Shown here: in pieces, positions 7,187-10,660 of the stretch
Layout of the letters: each line of letters opens with the position of its first letter
How positions within the stretch are numbered: the first letter of the stretch is position 1
Assembly (NCBI GenBank): GCA_030450335.1
Contig: JAKDIS010000092.1
Location: 1 to 10,660, forward strand
DNA from: Corynebacterium sp.
GTDB lineage: Bacteria; Actinomycetota; Actinomycetes; Mycobacteriales; Mycobacteriaceae
Direction: 5' to 3'
DNA: 10,660 nt
Made by a program: the position numbers and the translations under genes
The notes under the pieces: generated by a model
What the model saw: the letters and a program-made list of their open reading frames with translations, nothing else
What the model was told of the DNA's origin: nothing
Database searches by the model: none

Positions 7187-8293
7187 CTAGCTGGCGGTGT
7201 TGCGGTAGGCGGTCTGCAGGTCTGCCTGGGCGGGGTTCACCAACGTCTGCGGGACGTAGGAACCGTCACCCTCACCGTCGCCTTCACGGTCGCCCACGAC
7301 GACGACGCGCAGGCTGCCGTCCTTGTTCTTCTTGTCGCGGGCCATGACCTCGGTGAGCTCGGCGAGGGTGGCGTCGGAGTAGCCGGTGGGCAGGCCCACG
7401 CTGTCGAGGATACGTCGGTGGCGGGCCACCGCGTCGGCGTCGAGCAGGCCGGCGGCATGGGCGAGCTCGGCCTCGAAGACCATGCCCACCGCCACGGCGT
7501 GACCGTGGCGCCACCGGTAGTTCTCGTGCTGCTCCACGGCGTGACCGTAGGTGTGGCCGTAGTTGAGGATCTCGCGCAGCGAGGACTCGCGCAGATCCTG
7601 GCCGACGACGTCCGCCTTGACCCTGATGGCCGCCTCGATGAGCTCCGGCAGGGTGCCGTGCGGGTCGCAGGCGGCAGCGGGGTCGGCCTCGTAGAGGTCG
7701 AGGATGTGGCCGTCGCGGATGAACCCGGCCTTGATGATCTCCGCGCTGCCCGCCACGATCTCCTGGTGCGGCAGCGTCTCGAGCACGTCGAGGTCGACCA
7801 GGACGGCCGAGGGCTCGTGGAAGGCGCCGACGAGGTTCTTGCCGGCGGCGGTGTTGATGCCGGTCTTGCCGCCCACCGCCGCGTCGACCATGGCCAGAAG
7901 CGTGGTGGGGTACTGCACGACCCGCACCCCACGCATCCACGTCGCGGCGATAAACCCGGCGAGGTCGGTGGTGGCCCCGCCGCCGACGCCGACGACGACG
8001 TCCTGACGCGACAGTCCGGCGTCGGCGCAGACGTCCCAGCACTGCGCGGCACCGGCGACGGTCTTGGCTGCCTCGGCGTCCGGCGTCTCGTACAGGACCG
8101 GTTCGACACCGGCGGCGCGCAGGCCGTCGGCCACGCGGGACGCCAGGTCCGCCAGCGGCGGCTGGTGCAGCACCACGGCGCGGCGTGCCCCGGGCACGGC
8201 GTCGGCGACAGCGGCGGTCAGGTCGCGTCCGATGACGACGTCGTAGGGGTGCTCCGTGGCGACGTGCACCGTGCGGGTGGTCGGGGTACTCAC
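7187..8293 (-). CDS. aroB: 3-dehydroquinate synthase
   Basis: It converts DAHP to 3-dehydroquinate using NAD and a divalent metal, the second shikimate-pathway step. The protein has 368 residues. The N-terminal nucleotide-binding half carries [20 protein letters not shown] (102-121) and [20 protein letters not shown] (128-147), with [10 protein letters not shown] (152-161). The metal ligands are Glu185 (GSAEIIKAG), His247 (NYGHTYGHA) and His263 (RHGHAVAVG). DKKNKDG (320-326) provides the catalytic lysine region. Near the C-terminus [10 protein letters not shown] (335-344) is an unusual low-complexity turn. The start is GTG at 8293, overlapping the aroK stop (GTGA), with CGGAGG 7 bases upstream inside aroK. 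Coupling to aroK is likely. Confidence 0.97.
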   Translation of the reverse strand: MSTPTTRTVHVATEHPYDVVIGRDLTAAVADAVPGARRAVVLHQPPLADLASRVADGLRAAGVEPVLYETPDAEAAKTVAGAAQCWDVCADAGLSRQDVVVGVGGGATTDLAGFIAATWMRGVRVVQYPTTLLAMVDAAVGGKTGINTAAGKNLVGAFHEPSAVLVDLDVLETLPHQEIVAGSAEIIKAGFIRDGHILDLYEADPAAACDPHGTLPELIEAAIRVKADVVGQDLRESSLREILNYGHTYGHAVEQHENYRWRHGHAVAVGMVFEAELAHAAGLLDADAVARHRRILDSVGLPTGYSDATLAELTEVMARDKKNKDGSLRVVVVGDREGDGEGDGSYVPQTLVNPAQADLQTAYRNTAS

Positions 8294-8904
8294 AGCTGGG
8301 CCTCCGGGGTGTGTTCGGGCTCGTCGTCGGCAGGCTCGTCGGCGGCGGGGTCGTGCACGCCGATCAGGGCGAGCACCTCGGCCACGGTGTGCCGGGGGGT
8401 GCGTCCGTCGGCGTCGACGACGTAGGTGGCGACCTCCCCGTAGAGGTCCTCACGCTCGGCGAGGATCTCGCGGTAGCGCGCGGCGGGGTCGTCGCCGTCG
8501 GCGGCGGCGAGCACCGGACGGGTCGCCAGGTGCGCGGTGCGCCTGGTCCCCTCCTCCGCCGACACCCGCAGGTAGACCACGGTGTGCGCGGCGAGCAGCC
8601 GGCGGGTCGCCGCGGAGAGCACCGCGCCGCCGCCGAGGGACACCACGCCGGTGGAGCCCAGCGCCTCGGCGACGTGGGTCTCCTCGCGCGCCCGGAACTC
8701 CGGCTCGCCGAGGGCGGTGAACAACTCACCGCAGGACGTGCCGTTGGCGTCCTCCAACAGGGTGTCGGAGTCCACGACCCCGCAGCGCAACGCCTCGCCG
8801 AGGGCGTGACCCACGGTGCTCTTGCCGGCACCGGGCGGCCCGACGAGCACGACCCGGGGGGTTGCGGTGGCAGACGCTCCGGCAGCGCCCGTCTCGCCGG
8901 CCAT
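8290..8904 (-). CDS. aroK: shikimate kinase
   Basis: It phosphorylates shikimate at the 3-hydroxyl with ATP. The protein has 204 residues from the ATG at 8904. Visible are the Walker A loop VGPPGAGKST (21-30), shikimate-binding Asp45/Asp47 (VVDSD) and Arg71 (EFRAREE), the GGG turn (91-93, LGGGAVL), the lid arginine Arg129 (TRPVL), and YREILAEREDLY (144-155) near the adenine. It is longer than the usual 170-180 residues. There are about 15 extra residues before the Walker A strand and an acidic tail (HDPAADEPADDEPEHTPEAQ). The ATG shares one base with the aroC stop (TGATG). The reading frame is open further upstream to 9069, but that part is Arg-rich and overlaps aroC, so it is rejected. Confidence 0.96.
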   Translation of the reverse strand: MAGETGAAGASATATPRVVLVGPPGAGKSTVGHALGEALRCGVVDSDTLLEDANGTSCGELFTALGEPEFRAREETHVAEALGSTGVVSLGGGAVLSAATRRLLAAHTVVYLRVSAEEGTRRTAHLATRPVLAAADGDDPAARYREILAEREDLYGEVATYVVDADGRTPRHTVAEVLALIGVHDPAADEPADDEPEHTPEAQL

Positions 8905-10130
8905 CAGGCCTCGTCCCAGGTCAGTCGGGCGTCCACGTCGTCGATGTAGGAGCGGTAGTTGCGGCGGGTCTCGGCGACGCTGTCGCCGCCGAACTTCTCC
9001 ATCACCGCACGCGCCAGCACCAAGGCGACCATTGACTCGGCGACCACGCCGGCGGCGGGCACCGCGCACACGTCGGAACGCTGGTGGATGCCGGTGGCCG
9101 GACGTCCGTCGTCCATGTCCACGGTGGCCAGGGCACGCGGCACGGTGGAGATCGGCTTCATCGCCGCACGCACGCGCAGCTGCTCACCGTTGGTCATGCC
9201 GCCCTCCAGGCCGCCGGCGCGGTTCGTCCGACGCCCCACACCCGAACTCCGGTCGAGGCGGTCGATCTCGTCGTGGGCCTCGGAGCCACGGCGACGGGCC
9301 TCCTCGAAGCCGTCGCCGACCTCGACACCCTTGATCGCCTGGATGCTCATCAGCGCCTGGGCCAGCTGGCCGTCGAGACGACCGTCCCAGCTGACGTGGG
9401 TGCCCAGGCCGACCGGCAGCCCGGAAACCACGACCTCCACCACGCCACCGAGGGTGTCGCCGGACTTGCGGGCGGCCTCGATCTCGCTGATCATCGACTT
9501 CTCGTGGTTGTCGCCGTGGGCGGTGAACGCGCGCACCGGGGAGCCGTCCACCGCGTCCAGGTCCGCCGCGGTCGGCGGCGGGCCGGTGTAGGTGTCCGAC
9601 GGGCCGATCGACAGGACGTGGCTGACAACCTCGGCACCGGTGACCTCGCGCAGCAGGGCGCGGGCGAAGGTGCCCGCCGCCACGCGCGCGGCGGTCTCCC
9701 GGGCACTGGAGCGTTCCAGCACCGGGCGGGCCTCGTCGTGGCCGTACTTCACCATGCCGGGGAAGTCGGCGTGCCCCGGGCGTGGGCGGGTCAGACGTGC
9801 ACCGCGGCCGGAGTCCATCTCCTTGGCCACGGCCTCGTCGGTGAGGTCCACCGGGTCGGCGGACATGATGGTGGTCCACTTCGGCCACTCGGTGTTGCCG
9901 ATCATCACGGCGACCGGCGAACCGATGGTCAGTCCGTGACGCACGCCGCCGAGGAAGGTCACCTCGTCGGCCTCGAACTTCATGCGTGCGCCACGGCCGT
10001 AGCCGAGGCGCCGTCGGGCGAGTTGGCGGGACACCTCGACGCGGGTGACTGGCACCCCGGCGGGAATGTCCTCGACAACGGAAACAAGGGCCTGGCCGTG
10101 TGATTCCCCGGCAGTCGTCCATCGAAGCAT
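8904..10130 (-). CDS. aroC: chorismate synthase
   Basis: It makes chorismate from EPSP with reduced FMN as cofactor, the last shikimate-pathway step. The protein has 408 residues, normal for actinobacteria. Family signatures are AGESHGQAL (7-15) with His11, [15 protein letters not shown] (39-53), [17 protein letters not shown] (107-123) with His120, [14 protein letters not shown] (140-153), and the third signature [15 protein letters not shown] (349-363) with Arg351 and Asp353. A PPP run occurs at 184-186. The ATG at 10130 has no clear Shine-Dalgarno (GTAGGGC precedes it), but GACAAT ends exactly 7 bases before the start, so a leaderless message is plausible. It heads the aroC-aroK-aroB string. 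Confidence 0.97.
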   Translation of the reverse strand: MLRWTTAGESHGQALVSVVEDIPAGVPVTRVEVSRQLARRRLGYGRGARMKFEADEVTFLGGVRHGLTIGSPVAVMIGNTEWPKWTTIMSADPVDLTDEAVAKEMDSGRGARLTRPRPGHADFPGMVKYGHDEARPVLERSSARETAARVAAGTFARALLREVTGAEVVSHVLSIGPSDTYTGPPPTAADLDAVDGSPVRAFTAHGDNHEKSMISEIEAARKSGDTLGGVVEVVVSGLPVGLGTHVSWDGRLDGQLAQALMSIQAIKGVEVGDGFEEARRRGSEAHDEIDRLDRSSGVGRRTNRAGGLEGGMTNGEQLRVRAAMKPISTVPRALATVDMDDGRPATGIHQRSDVCAVPAAGVVAESMVALVLARAVMEKFGGDSVAETRRNYRSYIDDVDARLTWDEA

Positions 10131-10137
10131 GCCCTAC

Positions 10138-10167
10138 ATTGTCGCACGGGCAACCATTGGTCGTCAC
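10138..10167 (-). promoter_or_regulatory. candidate aroC promoter giving a leaderless mRNA
   Basis: On the minus strand GTGACG (10167-10162) resembles a -35. After 18 bases comes GACAAT (10143-10138), preceded by TGC. Seven bases separate GACAAT from the aroC ATG, so transcription is expected to begin at or next to the A of ATG. Leaderless messages are common in corynebacteria and mycobacteria, and the missing ribosome binding site fits. GACAAT departs from TAnnnT at the first base, which lowers confidence. Confidence 0.45.
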
Positions 10168-10187
10168 CACAACCCGGGGTTTATGGC

Positions 10188-10643
10188 TCAGGTCACCGTC
10201 ACGGCGGTGACGGCCGTGGCGACTACCGTGGCCAGCAGCATGCCGGGACCGTGCGGCAACCCGCGCGCCCGGACCCGTGGCGACAGGGCGAACACGAGGG
10301 TGACCAGCGAGGCGCCGGCCACGGCGAGCAACACCCCGGCCGCTCCCCCGGCCACCGCGGGGGCCACGCCCAGACTCAGGGCCAACTTGGCGTCGCCGCC
10401 ACCGACGCGCCATCGCGGGGTGAGCCTGCCGGGCAGCACGCACAGCAGGAACCAGCCCAGCCCACCGAGCACCGCCCACGGGTGACCGGACGCCACGGCG
10501 AGCACCCAGGCCACCGGCACGGCGGGCAACGTCAACCTGTCCGGCAGCCGCCGCGAGCGCAGGTCGTGCACCACCAGCGCGCCCGCCCACAGTGCCACGG
10601 CCGCCAACGCGACCGTGCTGAGCAGCGCTGTGCTGATTAGCAC
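10188..10643 (-). CDS. small A24-family prepilin peptidase, integral membrane
   Basis: From the GTG at 10643 the protein has 151 residues and is strongly hydrophobic, with segments near 4-26, 37-54, 56-72, 86-119 (probably two helices) and 133-150. The two catalytic aspartates of the A24 aspartyl proteases are visible: Asp27 in VVHDLRSRRLPDRLT (24-38) and Asp84 in GGGDAKLA (81-88). It lacks the N-terminal cysteine-rich methyltransferase domain of PilD, so it resembles the short TadV/CpaA type that trims type IV or Flp prepilins at the membrane. No pilin gene is in the window, so the substrate is unknown. The start is uncertain: the frame stays open to the window end, and the 5' side shows only a G-rich run rather than a clear ribosome binding site. 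The stop lies 57 bases before aroC. Confidence 0.85.
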   Translation of the reverse strand: MLISTALLSTVALAAVALWAGALVVHDLRSRRLPDRLTLPAVPVAWVLAVASGHPWAVLGGLGWFLLCVLPGRLTPRWRVGGGDAKLALSLGVAPAVAGGAAGVLLAVAGASLVTLVFALSPRVRARGLPHGPGMLLATVVATAVTAVTVT

Positions 10644-10657
10644 AGACCCCCCGGTCT
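10644..10657. repeat. inverted repeat before the prepilin peptidase start
   Basis: AGACC-CCCC-GGTCT forms a 5-base-pair stem with a 4-base loop, directly upstream of the proposed GTG. Only 17 bases precede the start in this window, so its context cannot be judged. It could be an operator, a leader hairpin, the end of the preceding gene, or part of a longer coding region. Confidence 0.3.
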
Positions 10658-10660
10658 CCC

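Noticed and set aside
8905..9069. 55-codon upstream extension of AroK
   Set aside because: Arg-rich sequence fully overlapping the aroC 3' end; the ATG at 8904 overlapping the aroC stop gives a normal shikimate kinase.
10153..10181. Small palindromes ACCATTGGT and AACCCGGGGTT upstream of aroC
   Set aside because: Short and without a recognised regulator consensus. I keep only the promoter call for this gap.
9184..10590. 468-codon minus-strand frame covering aroC and the prepilin peptidase
   Set aside because: It is the out-of-frame reading of two genes with complete family motifs. Its translation is an Arg/Gly/Pro-rich low-complexity product.

Overview
The window is a high-GC, almost gap-free stretch of an actinobacterial chromosome, most likely a Corynebacterium. 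The evidence is the gene order (prepilin peptidase, aroC, aroK, aroB, aroQ, pepQ, efp, nusB, pyrR, pyrB, pyrC, carA, carB), the protein features (PGKGP-type EF-P, GICFGNQ CarA) and the GC-rich third codon positions. The species cannot be named from this. Every supported gene is on the minus strand, so transcription runs from high to low coordinates. I see no mobile elements, tRNA or rRNA genes, CRISPR or phage genes, and no gene-free stretch longer than about 60 bases except the roughly 120-base nusB-pyrR gap.

Upstream block (10643 to 4337): a small membrane prepilin peptidase is followed by the shikimate genes aroC, aroK, aroB and aroQ, then an M24 Xaa-Pro peptidase (pepQ), translation elongation factor P (efp) and the transcription factor nusB. 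The aro genes supply chorismate for aromatic amino acids and related compounds. aroE, aroA and the DAHP synthase are not in the window. aroC-aroK and aroK-aroB overlap at stop/start codons, while aroQ, pepQ and efp are preceded by gaps of 38-59 bases that hold small repeats and candidate promoters.

Downstream block (4320 to 1): a promoter with an extended -10 and a structured leader precede pyrR, then pyrB, pyrC, carA and the first 27 codons of carB. These encode the first three steps of de novo pyrimidine synthesis plus the regulator. Neighbouring genes overlap by 4 bases (ATGA) or abut (TAAATG), as expected for a translationally coupled operon.

The most informative non-coding element is the pyrR leader. 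An RNA hairpin there matches the known PyrR-binding consensus, and its lower stem pairs with the whole pyrR Shine-Dalgarno sequence. This suggests UMP-dependent translational repression of the operon, of the kind described for Mycobacterium smegmatis. Otherwise the region is conserved housekeeping DNA. I found no convincing new multi-gene system, and the remaining findings concern start sites, small repeats, candidate leaderless promoters and low-complexity protein tails.
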